DNA of 64,000 bases from Eustoma russellianum (GCA_036186865.1 AP025046.1:37570517-37634516), one strand, 5' to 3'; numbered from the stretch's first letter, positions 22,376 to 33,905 are shown. Notes: a model not told the origin generated them from the sequence alone. Made by a program: numbers and translations.

Positions 22376-24436
22376 ACCGAGGCCGAACTAAGTAGGATTT
22401 GTAAATATTACAAAATAGATAGGAAATAGTTTTCAACCCCTTCTCCCTTGCCGGGTCAACTGCTGGTGATCCCCCTAGGGGTTATTATGACCGCAGTTTA
22501 TGAAGACTACTTCAACTCTGGCTTCAGTCTTCCCGTTCCTGAGCCCGTTATTCGTGTTATGCGGGCTTAGGGCTCAGACTTCCACAAATTCAGCCGAATG
22601 GCCTCAAACTCATTCTTTGTTATATTCTTCTCCTCCGTCTCATTGAATTTCCTTTCAATACCACTATTTTTCGAGCCCTTTTTGCATGCCGGACTTCGCA
22701 TAGTTGGTACTATTTCAGCAAGCGTAGGTCTAGTATTGACTTCCCTTTTGCCATCAACATTCCTTCCTCTAACAAAAGATGGAAGGAAAAATTCTTTTAA
22801 TTTTAAGATCTGATCTGCCGAGTGAGACTGCCTGGAAGCGAGGCAGAGTTCATAATACATGGCCGAGCCAGGAGTACTGCGATGAAGCAGACAGAATTCG
22901 GTCAGCTCCAATTGTCATCGATTGGCACAAAGTTGACTACGATGTTTGGATGGCTGCCGATGTAGCCCACTCGGCGATTGGTGATGACTATCGGGCCCTC
23001 TCTCCAGACCAGCTAACCATCCTTCGAGGTGGCTATTGTAGCCTTTGAATTTTCAATATTTTCAATCTGTTGTTAGCATCTAACTGTTTAACTTTGGGCG
23101 CAGGTGCCATGTCTGGATCCCTGAGCCGTGCTGAGATAATGTCCGAGAATCAGGCCAGAAAAAGGCTTCGAGAGAGAGGAGGTTAGCAGCTCTGAGTTCT
23201 GGAGGGGCCTCCACTTCGGCAACGCCCCCAGCTCCAAGTGTTGCTGTTGCTGAGCCCGAAACGGCGGAGCCTGAGCCAGGTAGAACCCCTTCCTTAGATG
23301 TAGGGATTTTCTTAAGTGTTTTAACACTTGTTTGGGTTTTGACTTGTTTCTCTTCTTTGCAGCTTTGCCAATAACAATTGCTGATGATGAGCCTGAGGTT
23401 GATGTTCTACCTCAGGCTCTGGCTGATTCTGGAATTCCAGAGGATGCTGGTGAAGGCTCCAGCCTCCGCCCCCGAAAGAGACAACGGGGTGAAGGCTCCA
23501 GCAGTCGTGATCCAGGGCCATCTCAGCCTCCGGAGATGATCACTGCTGACCCGGTTGAGGAGATCTTGCCTCAACCAGGTAATGTTCAAGACCCAATCTT
23601 GATTGGGTTTTCTGAGGGGGATACAGCCCAGAATCCTGCTGTGGCTGAAAGGTTGAACAGGGCTGCAATCTTGCCCCAGGACCTTCAAATGTTCAGGGCA
23701 GCTTCCTTTGCTACCCTGATGGATGCCTTTATGTGCAACATGGCTCTGGTAAGCAAATTTCTCTTTGGATACTTAGTTTATTTTTGTCAGCAGATATTTC
23801 TGCCTAACTTTATCCTTTTGACAGATCCGAGGCCAAGAGATGGAGGTGGTGACCCGCTGCAGGAATTTCCTTGGGGAGCTCGAGACCACTCGGAAACAAC
23901 TTGAAGAATCTGAGAAGAGAAGGGCCGAGCTAACCCAAAAGGTCACTGACCTAGAGGCTGGGACCACCAAACTCCAACAAAAGGCCGAGGATGCTGAGAT
24001 GAGGTTGGCCACCTCCAACTCCAAGGTGGATGAGTTGGAGAATAAGGTGGCTGACCTGGAGCTGACCCCCACTCAATCAATCACTGAGGTTGAGTATTTG
24101 AAGAAAAATATGGCTGAGATGGCGCAGAGGACCGAAGCTGATCAGAAGATGATTAACCTGCTGCGCCAAAACTTGATGGATGCTGAGATCAAGACTCTTC
24201 AGGACTTCAGAAAATCCAAATTCTTTGAAGAGAACTTGCTTCTGATTCAAGGCTCAGCCATGGAGGTCGGCCAAAGAAATGCTATCGATGCCTGTGCTCA
24301 AGTTTATCCAGATCTGAACAGAGAAGATCGCCGTATTGCTGACCTCTACAATCCCCTCGCAGCTCAAGAATTTGAAGAGTTATTCCAAAAATTTGTTGAT
24401 GGAGCTGACTTGAGGGATGAAGATAAGGACGATTAG
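22376..24436 (+). CDS. antisense additional ORF of the Tat-type element (gypsy-type transposon protein, coiled coil)
   Basis: On the plus strand, opposite to gag-pol, several pieces read as a multi-exon gene. The first part (about 22376-23047) resembles the 'putative gypsy type transposon' domain (EAELSRICKYYKID, YEDYFNSGFSLPVPE, and ETAWKRGRVHNTW) but has internal stops. A middle exon (23104-23279) begins near MSGSLSRAEIMSENQARKR. Two short introns are well supported: 23280-23362 (gtagaa to tttgcag) and 23749-23824 (gtaagc to ttgacag). Across both, the reading frame is maintained from LPITIADDEPEVD into IRGQEMEVVTRC. The last exon (23825-24436) encodes a heptad-rich coiled coil (ELETTRKQLEESEKRRAEL) and ends RDEDKDD. 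One indel lies near 23180. Additional antisense ORFs of this kind are known in Tat-lineage elements; their function is not established. Confidence 0.65.
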
Positions 24437-24879
24437 GCTTTAGGGCTCTTCTTTTTTTACTTTTAGCAGCCAGGCATCAATATGTACTTCAATGCTTAGA
24501 TCAATGGAAATTTCCAACTTTTTGGCTCATCTATCTTCTTTGTCTTTAATGTCTTTACCAAGTTTATTTTTCGATGCCATCGATGCTAACTTTTTAAGTC
24601 AGTCTTGACAAACTTGATGAACTTTATTCAAAAAATAGACTAAGCCTTTAAATCAGAATGAACCTGTCATCTGGACTGAACCAAATCCTTGGCAAGTTTG
24701 ACATAAACTTCACCTCGTTGAGATCAGATTCTGACTTGGATTAAAGTTATGCTTTGCTTAACTTCTCCTCGGCTTTCGTAAGAGAAAACCTAAGGTTTGC
24801 TTGCATAAGTCTTTTCTTCAACAAACTCTTCCCTCAGATTCGCTAAAGTTTTATGAATCATTTCTTTAACCTTTGCCTC
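24437..24879. other. spacer between the antisense ORF and the tandem array
   Basis: Non-coding. It includes the likely 3' UTR of the antisense gene and decayed versions of the repeat motif (for example ttgcctcgggcatgccaagg near 24872). Confidence 0.4.
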
Positions 24880-25425
24880 GGGCATGCCAAGGTCTTGTTT
24901 TTCATTTGAGCAAGTGCCTCGGCCTTACCTAGGTCTTACACTTGCTTTTAACGAGTTTCTGCCTCAGTCTTGCCGAGGTCTTAATCTGCCGTTTAATGGT
25001 CTTTCATCTCGGATTGCCGAGGTTTTAATACTCCCTTTTTATGGACATCTGCCTCGAGCTTGCGAGGTCTTTTACCTCAGACTTGCCAAGGTCTTTTGCC
25101 TCGGACCTGCCGAGGTCTTAATGTACCCTTTAGCGGGCATTTGCCTCGAACCTGCGAGGTCTTTTGCTTCAGACCTGCCGAGGTCTTAATGTACCCTTTA
25201 GCGGGCATTTGCCTCGAACCTGCGAGGTCTTTTGCCTCAGACTTGACAAGGTCTTTTGTCTCGGACCTGCCGAGGTCTTAATGCACCCTTTAGCGGGCAT
25301 TTGCCTCGAACCTGCGAGGTCTTTTGCCTCGGACCTGTCGAGGTCTTAATGCACCCTTTAGCGGGCATTTGCCTCAAACCTGCGAGGTCTTTTGCCTCGG
25401 ACCTGCTGAGGTCTTAAATGATTCT
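24880..25425. repeat. 68-bp tandem array in the Tat-type element
   Basis: Units start at 25107, 25175, 25267, 25335 and 25403, with spacings of 68, 92, 68 and 68 bp. The 92-bp unit carries an extra 24-bp subrepeat. Each unit contains an inverted repeat of the form cctcggacctgccgagg and the segment 'accctttagcgggcattt'. Units to the left of 25107 are more decayed. Tandem arrays in this position (between integrase and the 3' LTR) are known from Tat elements and can seed satellite DNA. Confidence 0.9.
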
Positions 25426-25517
25426 TCCACAGTGCTCAGACTTTGCTTGGACACTTAACACTGGATAGATGCCTCAAAAAAAACTTGTATTCATATACAG
25501 AGTAGTTGCAATTTACA

Positions 25518-26642
25518 TCATTGATGAAGTAGTCTGAGATGAGAAACATGCCAAGTTCGTGGAAGAGTTCGTCCTTCCAAAGTTTGCAACTTGTAGGCTC
25601 CCGTTGGGAATACTTCAACGATGCGATAAGGACCTTCCCACTTGGAATTAAAGGTTCCTGCCGAGATAGCATGACTGACTTCATTGTCACGCATCACCAG
25701 ATCTCCCACTCGAAAAGACCTCGGTCGTACCCGGGAATTGTAATGCTGGGAGATCAAGTTTTTATACTCGGCCATGCGGATGCGCGCTTGGTCTCTTTTC
25801 TGCTCGCTCGAGATCATCTAAGTTCAGTCGTAATTCTTGATTATTATCAGTAGCTGAGTAATAATCCACTCGAGTTGAAGTAGAACCAATCTCTGCAGGA
25901 ATAATGGCCTCGGTGCCATACACCAGTGAAAAAGGAGTTTCCTTTGTTGAAGTTGAGGGAGTCGTCCGGTGAGCCCATAATACGCTGGGCAACTCTTCAA
26001 CCCAACTTGTGCCAGCTTTTCCAGCCGCTTTTTCAAACCATCCTTGATGATTCTGTTGGCAAGCTCTACCTGGCCGTTTGACTGAGGATGAGCTACTGAG
26101 GTGAAACGTTGCTTGATATGTAAGTCTAGACACCAGCTCTTTACCGGATCCTCAGCAAACTGTCTGCCGTTGTCTGAGATCAAGATCTGGGGTAAGCCAA
26201 ATCGGCAAATAATGTTTTTCCATAAAAACTTTTTGACTTGGGCCCCAGTTATGGTGGCCAGCGGCTCGGCCTCTATCCATTTAGTAAAGTAGTCAATCGC
26301 TACCAGTAAGAATCTGACCGAGCCAGGAGCTCGGGGTAGAGGCCCCACTAAGTCCATACCCCATTGCACAAACGGCCAGGGACTGGAAATACTGGTCATT
26401 TCATGACTCGGCAAATGAGAAGTTGGAGCATGAGCTTGGCATGATGAGCACTTTTTAACCAGTTTCTTCCGCATCTTTGCGAATTGTGGGCCAGTAATAC
26501 CCGGCCAAATAGCACTTGCGGGCCAACGAACATGCTCCAGAATGACTTCCACATATGCCCAAGTGCATTTCACGGAGAATGTAATCTCCTTCGTCCTCAG
26601 GTACGCACCGCAACCACGGCTGAGAAAAGATTTTCTGTACAA
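25518..26642 (-). pseudogene. Tat-type element integrase
   Basis: The core lies at 25824-26642: a zinc-binding CSSCQAHAP region, then WGMDLVGPLPRAPG (first Asp), LISDNGRQFAEDP (second Asp) and SNGQVELANRIIKDGL (Glu). The C-terminal part continues in another frame at 25518-25817 (RVGDLVMRDNEV, KWEGPYRIVEVFPTGAY, TWHVSHLRLLHQ). No chromodomain is visible, which fits a Tat rather than a chromovirus lineage. At least two frame changes occur, around 25820-26130. Confidence 0.88.
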
Positions 26643-26736
26643 ATGATCGTTAAAGAGGGCGTACCTGGAAGCTTTAGGCGGAGACGCCGAGCTTGTGACT
26701 TATCCTCGGGCAGAGTCTGATGTTGTAGATAAGTAA

Positions 26737-27398
26737 CTATCTCGTCCATCCAGGTATTATGATAGTCTTGCTGCAAGACTTCATTCCATCGAAGGCACGA
26801 TGCTTTACCAACTCTACAACAATCTTCTTCCCAATTGTGGCCGAGGTAGATGAGGCTAGCCGAGACAGTGCGTCGGCTCGTTTATTGGCCGACCTGGGGA
26901 TATGTTCGATCACAAAGCGTTCAAACATTCCTTTCAAATGTTGAACCTTAGCCAAATACCGCTTCATGTTGTCCTCCTTGGCCTCATAGTCTCCGTTAAT
27001 TTGAGAGACTATGAGCTGTGAGTCACTTCGAGCGGTTATTTGCTGTGCCCCCAGTTTACGAGCTAAACTCAACCCCGCTATTAGGGCCTCATACTCGGCC
27101 TCATTGTTAGTGGCCTCGAAGTCAAATCGCAAGGCGTACTCCATCTCTTCCTCATTTGGGTTAATTATTAGGAGCCCTGCTCCACTCCCATCTTTCGAGG
27201 AAGGACCCATCTACATACAAAACCCATCCTTGTGCTGGAGGAGGATCTTCTTCTACAGAGATCCTTCGGCAAGAAAGTCAGCCAGAGCTTGAGCTTTAAT
27301 GGAAGTGCGTGACTTATATTTGAGTCATACTCAGCAAGCTCCATTGCCCACTTAGCAGCTCGGCCTGAAGTGTCTGGCCGAGATAAAATTTGCTTCAA
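26737..27398 (-). pseudogene. Tat-type element archaeal-type RNase H (second RNase H)
   Basis: The motifs DGSGAGLLIINP, ATNNEAEYEALIAGL (Glu), ITARSDSQLIVSQINGDYE (Asp) and PRSANKRADALSRLAS (Asp) are those of the extra RNase H found in Tat-lineage elements. Upstream, 27168-27398 carries LSRPDTSGRAAKWAMELAEYD in another frame. A frame change separates the two parts near 27200. Confidence 0.85.
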
Positions 27399-27472
27399 AG
27401 GCCTGATCAGTCACCACAATTATGGATGAGCTTGGAGGTAAGGCCGGAACTTCCTGGCCGCCACTACCAATG

Positions 27473-28500
27473 CTAAGATAATTTTTTCAGCATTTGGATA
27501 TCGCACCTCAGCTCCATGCAAATCTTACTAGCGAAGTAAATGGGTTTTTGAGCTGCATCCCTGCTCTCCTGAGCAGAACTGCATTTACTTGCCTCATGGC
27601 AGGTTGACAAGTATATATATAAGGTCTCCCCAGGTAGAGGGGACGTCAGCATGGGCACCTCCGTTAGGTGTGCTTTCATGTCATCAAAAGCCTTCTGACA
27701 TTGGTCATCCCAGAGGAAGGCGATTCGTTCTTTAGGATTGGAAGAAGGGTAATGATCTCTCGGCGGACTTAGAAAGAAACCTGCTCAAGGCAGCAATTCG
27801 GCCTGTCAGCCTCTGAACCTCTTTGACATTCCGAGGCGGGAGCATGCTTTTTAAGGCTTCAATTTTGGCCGGGTTGGCTTGTACCCCTTCCTTGGAAACA
27901 TATTCAGAAACTTCCCTTACGTACTCCAAAGGTACACTTTTTTGGGTTCAGCCTCATCCAGGATTCCCTTAATATGCCGAACACTTCTCGGAGGTTTGAG
28001 ATATACTGGTCAAGAGTCCTGCTCTTGATCAACATATCATCAATATAAACTTCCATAACTCGGCCAATTTGATCTCAGAACAGTGGAATTGACCAAGCGC
28101 TGATAAGTGGCTCCGGCATTTTTTAAACCGAAGGGCATGCTGACATAGCAATAAGTGCCCATCTCTGTTATGAAAGAAGTCTTCTCCTGATCTTCCTTTG
28201 CCATCATGATATGGTGATAGCCCTTAAAAGCATCAAGGAAGTCAAACTCATACCCCAAGGTGGAATCCACCAATCTGTCAATCTTTGGCAAGGGATAGCA
28301 ATCTTTTGGGCACGCCTTGTTTAAGTCAGTGTAATCTATACACATTCTCCAAGTCTTGTCAGGTTTGGGAACACTACAGGGTTGGCCAACCAACTCGGAT
28401 ACAAGACTTCTTCAATGAACTTGCCACCAGGAGTTTCTCAACCTCTCCCGCTATCACTTTGTTCCTTTCTGGGTCAAAGTTTCTTTTTTCTGCTTAATTG
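27473..28500 (-). pseudogene. Tat-type element reverse transcriptase and first RNase H
   Basis: Reverse transcriptase motifs read TWRMCIDYTDLNKACPKD, 'FLDAFKGYHHIMMAKEDQEK' and FGLKNAGATYQRLV at 28040-28393. The catalytic YIDD motif is at 28036-28047 (then MLIKS). The connection follows at 27732-27929 (VQANPAKIEALKSML, VQRLTGRIAALSRF). The first RNase H is at 27473-27679 (LTEVPMLTSPLPGETL, QKPIYFASK). These blocks are in different frames. Confidence 0.88.
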
Positions 28501-29211
28501 GGCCTGACCTGAGGATCCACATTAAGCCGGTGTTCTGCTAAGGAGGTCGGGATCCCCAGGCATATCTTCCGCCGTCCAAGCAAAAATTTCTGCGAATTCC
28601 CTTAGCAGATCTGGAGTTGAGCCAAAGTCTCAGCTGGCATCCAGGTCCCAATTTTGATTGTGTTCTCTGGCCGACCTGGATCCAAGATGAATTCCTGAAC
28701 CGCATCATCTGTTTGGTAAACGCTCGTCTGTTGGGGGAAAGAGATCATCCAGAACAACCTGCTGGATGGCCCCACTCCCTTGGGTAGCCACTGCATAACA
28801 ATTTTGGGCTATAGAAATATCTCCCTGTAAGTAACTACTCCACCTGGGGTAGGAAACTTCATGCTGACATGCAAGGGGATATTACAGCCTCTAGAGCTAC
28901 CAACGCGGGTCGGCCTAAGAGAATGTTATAGGCCCGACCTCTTTTTAACCACCACGAAATCCATCCATAAGCAACGGTAAGCCGGGGGTTTGCCAAAGCT
29001 GACACTTAGTGTAATCAGGCCAGCTGGGCCGAATAGGCATACCAGTGAATCCATACAGAGGAGAAGCTACTGGAGTCATTTGGGAGTCTGCCAAACCCAA
29101 CTGTTTATATACATGGTAGTACATAATGTTTACAGCACTCCCAAGTATTTACGTACACTCTCCGTACTTCTACAATTCTATCCGGTGCCATATGAATACA
29201 TAATCCAATGA
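28501..29211 (-). pseudogene. Tat-type element protease region and linker to reverse transcriptase
   Basis: The region is heavily frameshifted. On the minus strand it contains NILLGRPAL, a typical segment downstream of the gypsy protease active site. The D-S/T-G catalytic triad itself could not be found in a clean frame. Confidence 0.5.
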
Positions 29212-30900
29212 CTAATCCCGTGTGTTGGAGTCAAGCGGGATTAAATCTTCTGGTCCGTAGACCAGCTCTCGAGCTAATCTCTGTTTTTTCAGGGGAGGCC
29301 CAGTCAACGTACCTGACGTACTGGGACCACCCGGATTTGGCTGAGACGGACCTCCAGAAATGGTATATATTATGGAATTAATCTGAGGCTGCACTGCACC
29401 CTCTTGCTGATCTCTGTCCCCATCATCATCCGACCTGGGGACGTGTGAGGGAGTCTCGGGTCGGCACTTATCCTTTTGAGTATTCTTTCGGAAGCTTAAA
29501 CGGTTATGGAGCCGGGAGCGCGGGTCATAGAACTGTTTCAGGTGCCCCAGCTCAATCAAGCTTCCGAATTGCCTGAGCTAGTTGCCGACAATCTTCAGTG
29601 TCGTGGCCGACATCTCGGTGATATCGGCAATACAGTTTTGGATCCCTCTTGTCCCTGGGACCTGCCAAGGGCTTCGGGTCCGTTCTTAGGCCATCCCTTT
29701 CCATGACGGCCAAAATTCTATCTTTTGAGGCCAGAAGGGGCAATCCTTCCTGACCTCGCTTGCCTCGGACACCAAGGCGATCGAATGCACTGCGCCGTTC
29801 GCGTTGGTCTTCAGGTCGGCTTGCTCGGGAACTGGGCCGAACCTCTCGCCGAGTACTCTGCTCGGCTTCTTTCTTCAGTCGGTTTGCCTCCTCTCCACGG
29901 GCAAACTGATGCGCCTTTTCCAGGCATTCTCTCAGTGTGGTAGGTCCCTCTTCTGCAAGCTGTGAAAAGAGACGACCCGCCCTGAGACCGTTGATAAACG
30001 CAGCGGCCTTCACTCCTTCATTTCGGTCACTGACCTGCAGTGACTCGTCTGAGAAGCGCTGCATATATTTCAGGATAGACTCCTCTGCACTTTGCTTCAA
30101 GGTCATAAGGTGTGAAGAATTCTTTATAAACGGCGCACTCGACACGAACTGAGACTTAAATTTCTGCGCCAACTGCCTGAAGGAGTCCACCGACTGAGGT
30201 GGGAGCTCCTGAAACCATCTTCTTGCCTTCCCACGCAGATACATAGGGAAGGTTTTACAGCGGAGCGGGTCTGGCACATTCTTTAAACTCATAGCCGTCT
30301 GGAACTGAAAGAGATGATCAGTCGGGTCAGATGTGCCATCATAAGTGTCCATCTTTGGCACCTTAAAACTATCCGGTGCCAAATATTCCGCAATATCCCA
30401 GGAGAAAGGGCTCTCCTGAATCACCCTCAAGTACTCAGGGTAGGTTCTTCAGGTCGGCTCCTCGGCCTGCGAGGATCTGCTTCCTGCCGAACACTTTTGA
30501 ATGATCGGGGCTTTATACCCAGGCGCTGCCTGGGTATAGGCACCGACTCAACCGTAGGGGATCTGTCACCACTACGTCTGGCATCCGCCATAAACCCCTG
30601 AGGATGATGAGAAGATTGCCGTTGGGTCTTCTCCTTTGGATGGAGGGATGTAGAATCTTCCTCCATGTATTCTATCTCTGGACGCTTCCCTTTGAGCCGC
30701 TCTACTACAGCTTCAAACACGTCCAGGTTCTCAGCCCACATACTTCATGGCCTTATCTTCTCATCCGCGGTTATGCCCGGGACCTTCTTCCTTTCTGGCT
30801 CTGTCCTCCTGGAATCCTGTCCAGGATGAGCAGAGCGAGTCTTTTTTCGTCGATGTTGATTGGAGGACTCCCCTAGTCCTTCACGGGCGTCTTTACCCAT
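29212..30900 (-). pseudogene. Tat-type element gag
   Basis: The likely start is the ATG at 30898-30900 (MGKDAREGLGE), followed by a charged N-terminal part with frame changes (30427-30741). The capsid-like domain reads through at 29552-30430 (MDTYDGTSDPTDHLFQFQT, CKTFPMYLRGKARRWFQELP, FINGLRAGRLF). A zinc-binding motif CRYHRDVGHDTEDC follows, as in Tat gag proteins. The C-terminal part continues in another frame at 29212-29559 (LGHLKQFYDPRSR). Confidence 0.88.
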
Positions 30901-30963
30901 TTATACTGACTTGTTAATTAATACGGTGCAGTTAAACGGAATTAAGTGACGGAGGTTCAGGCC

Positions 30964-30981
30964 CTCCTTCTAGCGCCAATT
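30964..30981 (-). other. primer binding site of the Tat-type element
   Basis: Inside the 5' LTR the minus strand reads AATTGGCGCTAGAAGG. Gypsy elements often have a PBS beginning TGGCGC or TTGGCGC, so this is the expected primer site. I have not matched it to a specific tRNA. Confidence 0.6.
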
Positions 30982-31956
30982 TGATGATGTCGGATTATAT
31001 CACCAAGTATTTGTTTGATGTGGTGCCGTTAGAAATCCGTCAATTGTCCTTAGTGAACGAGTTGCTGACCTGCACAAAGAAAAAAGGGTCAGGGGACCCG
31101 GGATCTATGGCCCCGGGTAATACCCTCCGACGCTCAAGTCAGTTTGGGCCATTTTTTATGTAGAGGTTTATATATGGTGAAGGTTAAGTAAATTGAGGTT
31201 TTCTGTAAAACCTGCGTTTTCACTGTGGAGAAGATGAGTTTCTGGCGTGTAGTTTTTCAGAGTTTGTTGTTACTTGTCCCTCTCTCTCCTGTTGCTTGGC
31301 CTTTTTATATGGCGGCTTGGGCCAATGCATGGGCAGAGCTCAGATATCGTGACAGGCAAGGAGGATAGTCGGATGACTCTTGCTCTTGCATGCTCGCCAC
31401 GTAGCTCGGTGCTGAGCTGAATAAGCTAGCTTGGGACACCTGGCTGGGAGTTTCACCTGGTAGAATTACCTGGGGTAAACTCCTAGAACCGAGATGAAGT
31501 CTTCTAGAAGCACTCAGAAGTGCCCGAGATGGCTGATGATGGGGGGGTCAGAATGCCGAGATGAAAGTGGCCGACTTCGAAGTACATTGGTGGGCCCTTC
31601 ATGATACTCGTGGCTGACGCCACTAAAGGCGGTCCGAGGTCAGTAAGTAGGTCGGATCCGAGGCCGAGCCCAACTCTTTGGCCGAGATGGAACTGCGGGC
31701 CGGGGTGAGGCCTTGTGGCCGAGTTAAATACCCTTAGGCCTAAGTGAAGCCTTTAGACCGAGGTGAGATCCTTAGCCCTCAGGGAACATTGAGACTGTTT
31801 GGTTGAGATGAGGGTGGGGCCCTGTGTCCGAGATGAACTGTTTGTCCACGTGTGTCCTGACCAACCTCCGGGCCGACCCATCATACTTAACCGTTTTTGT
31901 GCCTCACTCCAGCGTTGACCGTTGTTGACTAACGAGGGGTATTTTTTGGCTCATCA
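30982..31956 (-). repeat. 5' LTR of the Tat-type element
   Basis: 975 bp, the partner of 20530-21509, beginning TGATGATG and ending CTCATCA, followed by ggaat. It contains a TATA-like tttatatatgg near 31170 in plus-strand view. Confidence 0.92.
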
Positions 31957-31964
31957 GGAATACT

Positions 31965-32060
31965 TATATAAACCTATAGACATACACATACACACACATA
32001 CACATATATAAAATATTATATACAACATATATGTATACATATACATATATATATATGTGT
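31965..32060. repeat. CA/TA microsatellite
   Basis: A run of mixed (CA)n and (TA)n, for example acacacacatacaca, then tatatatatatgtgtg, directly to the right of the gypsy element. Confidence 0.85.
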
Positions 32061-32214
32061 GCGCTTAGTATCTTGAATTTATTTTATGTTTATCATTGTT
32101 GGTGTCTATAGGAACCTACCACCTCCATTCAAAATTTCAATTGTGTCGTCTATAGGAATCTTCACATTCAATAGTCTTCTCTTGAATTTATATAAATAAT
32201 GATGTTTCCGTTGC

Positions 32215-32385
32215 ACTAGGCTTTCGCATTTGCGCAAGGTACAAGAGGAGTGGGGCCTGGATCGCTTTGCGATCTGATGTACACAGTCTTATCCTACATT
32301 ATGTGCAAGAAGCTGTTTTTGCAGCTCGAACCCGTGACTTCAAGGCCGCAAAGCAACAATTGTTTTCTATGGTGTATCATTACTG
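32215..32385 (-). repeat. Au-type SINE remnant
   Basis: The plus strand carries 'gtacacagtcttatcctac', 'gcaagaagctgttttt' and 'gctcgaacccgtgac', which is the reverse complement of the tRNA-derived part of an Au SINE. The minus strand shows the polymerase III B box as gggttcgagc. The 3' half is missing or decayed. Confidence 0.65.
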
Positions 32386-32884
32386 GTGTCTATAAGAACT
32401 ACCATTTGCAACAAAAATTTCAAATGCATGGTTTCTATAAGAGATGTTAGAAAGAAACAAATCAAACTTCAAACGAAATTACGCCATCAGCACAAAATCA
32501 AATCCTTTTAATTAGTGTAATTATTACTGTAATTATTTCATTACCATAATTAGTGATACAAGATTGTTGTAATATGATACCGAATGTATAATTGAAAATT
32601 GAATGAAAAAAATCTTTTTCTTTCCATTTGACATGATATGAGAGCTTAAGGAAAAATACTTGGGGACTCAGAAATTTCTTCATCACAGTCCAAAACACAC
32701 AATTCTAGCAATGTCAGGAGCGGAATCAAGCCACCCAAAAAAAAATCCTCGACGAACCAACTATGCAGATTGCAAATCTGCTTAGAACCAGACTGGACAA
32801 TATGCCTACCACCGTAATCACACCCGGAAACCTTGTCCATAGGCTTCAAACTCGACAACTGAAATTACACTCTATGGTCCAGCC
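32386..32884. other. non-coding stretch
   Basis: No gene, LTR or clear repeat recognised. AT-rich. Confidence 0.4.
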
Positions 32885-33905
32885 TTATGAAAAAGTCTAT
32901 AGGGGGATGAGGAAAAATGCATCACCTCGTGAATGAACCAGTCGCATCAATGATCCGGTGTGTACACGATGAGAACAATCGGATCATATTGGCTTTAAAT
33001 GGATCGTGCAGAATATTAAACTTTCACTAGTTAACAGTGTTGTTCAATATCCCACGGCTAAAACACTATGGAATAGGCCATTACATTCGGCAGCGACGTC
33101 TACTCATTTCAAGCATATGAACTACATAGGAGGACGTGTACAATCTGACAGAGGGAGAGACTCTAGAATACTTATGGACCATATACAGGGGCTCTGGATG
33201 TCCATTGACCGCAAAACCCCAAACCCGATGTAGGTACAGGCGAATATCGCGATATTCAACCGAATCATAGTCGAACAGAGGCTATTTCAGTTTCTAATGG
33301 CTCTAGATGACAAATACGAAGGTGTTCGTAGAGACATTCTTAAACAAGATCCCTCACGCTCAATAGAGTCGGCCTACTCACTGGTGATAAGAGAGGCTAC
33401 TCGGCTCCAAATTTTTGGAGCGCAACACACTCCACTCAAGAGGCGACATCATCACCGAGTGACATGGGGACAAGACTGACAACCAGAACAAACTCCGACG
33501 GCAGGAAACCGTCGACGGACCCTTGGAGGCCGACGACGGACGCACAGAGACCAATACGTTCAGATTCCACTAAGATTCAGTAGAAATCATCATCACGAGA
33601 GGACAAATCAAAGCTCTTTTGTACTCATTTAAAAAAAACAAGCACACAAGAAAAGAGTGTTTCAAACTCATTGGATATCTAGCATAGTGGGACGAAAAGA
33701 GCAAGGGCCAAGCCAACACCGCCACCGTCATCCTAAAGGCCACCACAGGTGGCGGTGTTGCTGATGACAGAAACGACAGCCACCATGAGGAAGCGGAGGA
33801 GTCAAGTTGTGGCATGGGTACTATGGCCAATCCTCCTCTCGGCAGTAAGGGTAATAAAAAGAGAGGACGAGTGAGGAAGAAAGAGAAAAATAAATGAGGG
33901 GGAGG
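32885..33905 (+). pseudogene. isolated copia gag remnant
   Basis: Plus-strand motifs in changing frames match a copia gag: 'IQGLWMSIDRKTPNPM' (about 33180), 'LFQFLMALDDKYEGVRRD' and SIESAYSLVIREATRLQIFG (33290-33420). Then comes a knuckle-like HTRKECFKLIGYLA region near 33640-33680, and a serine- and acidic-rich tail. It ends near 33905 without a recognisable protease, and its type differs from the SIRE-like pol that follows, so it belongs to a separate element. Confidence 0.65.

Larger units (their letters stand above)
20530..31956 (-). mobile_element. Ty3/gypsy LTR retrotransposon, Tat-type (structurally complete, coding broken)
   Basis: Two near-identical LTRs (20530-21509 and 30982-31956) begin TGATGATG and end CTCATCA. 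The flanks are gggat and ggaat, a 5-bp duplication with one mismatch. On the minus strand the order is gag, protease, reverse transcriptase, RNase H, an extra archaeal-type RNase H, then integrase. This, together with a long non-coding and antisense-coding block between integrase and the 3' LTR, is characteristic of the Tat lineage. PBS-like and PPT sequences are at the expected ends. Many frame breaks interrupt all domains. Confidence 0.93.

Noticed and set aside
23332..24436. host nuclear gene encoding a coiled-coil protein
   Set aside because: It lies between the integrase and 3' LTR of a Tat-type element, the known position of additional ORFs in this lineage, so I assign it to the element.
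24880..25425. CRISPR-like array of regular repeats
   Set aside because: The units are directly tandem without unique spacers, have subrepeat structure, and lie in a plant retrotransposon. It is a minisatellite.
32215..32385. a tRNA gene because of a B-box-like sequence
   Set aside because: Only a B-box-like segment is present, without a foldable cloverleaf, and the surrounding words match an Au-type SINE.
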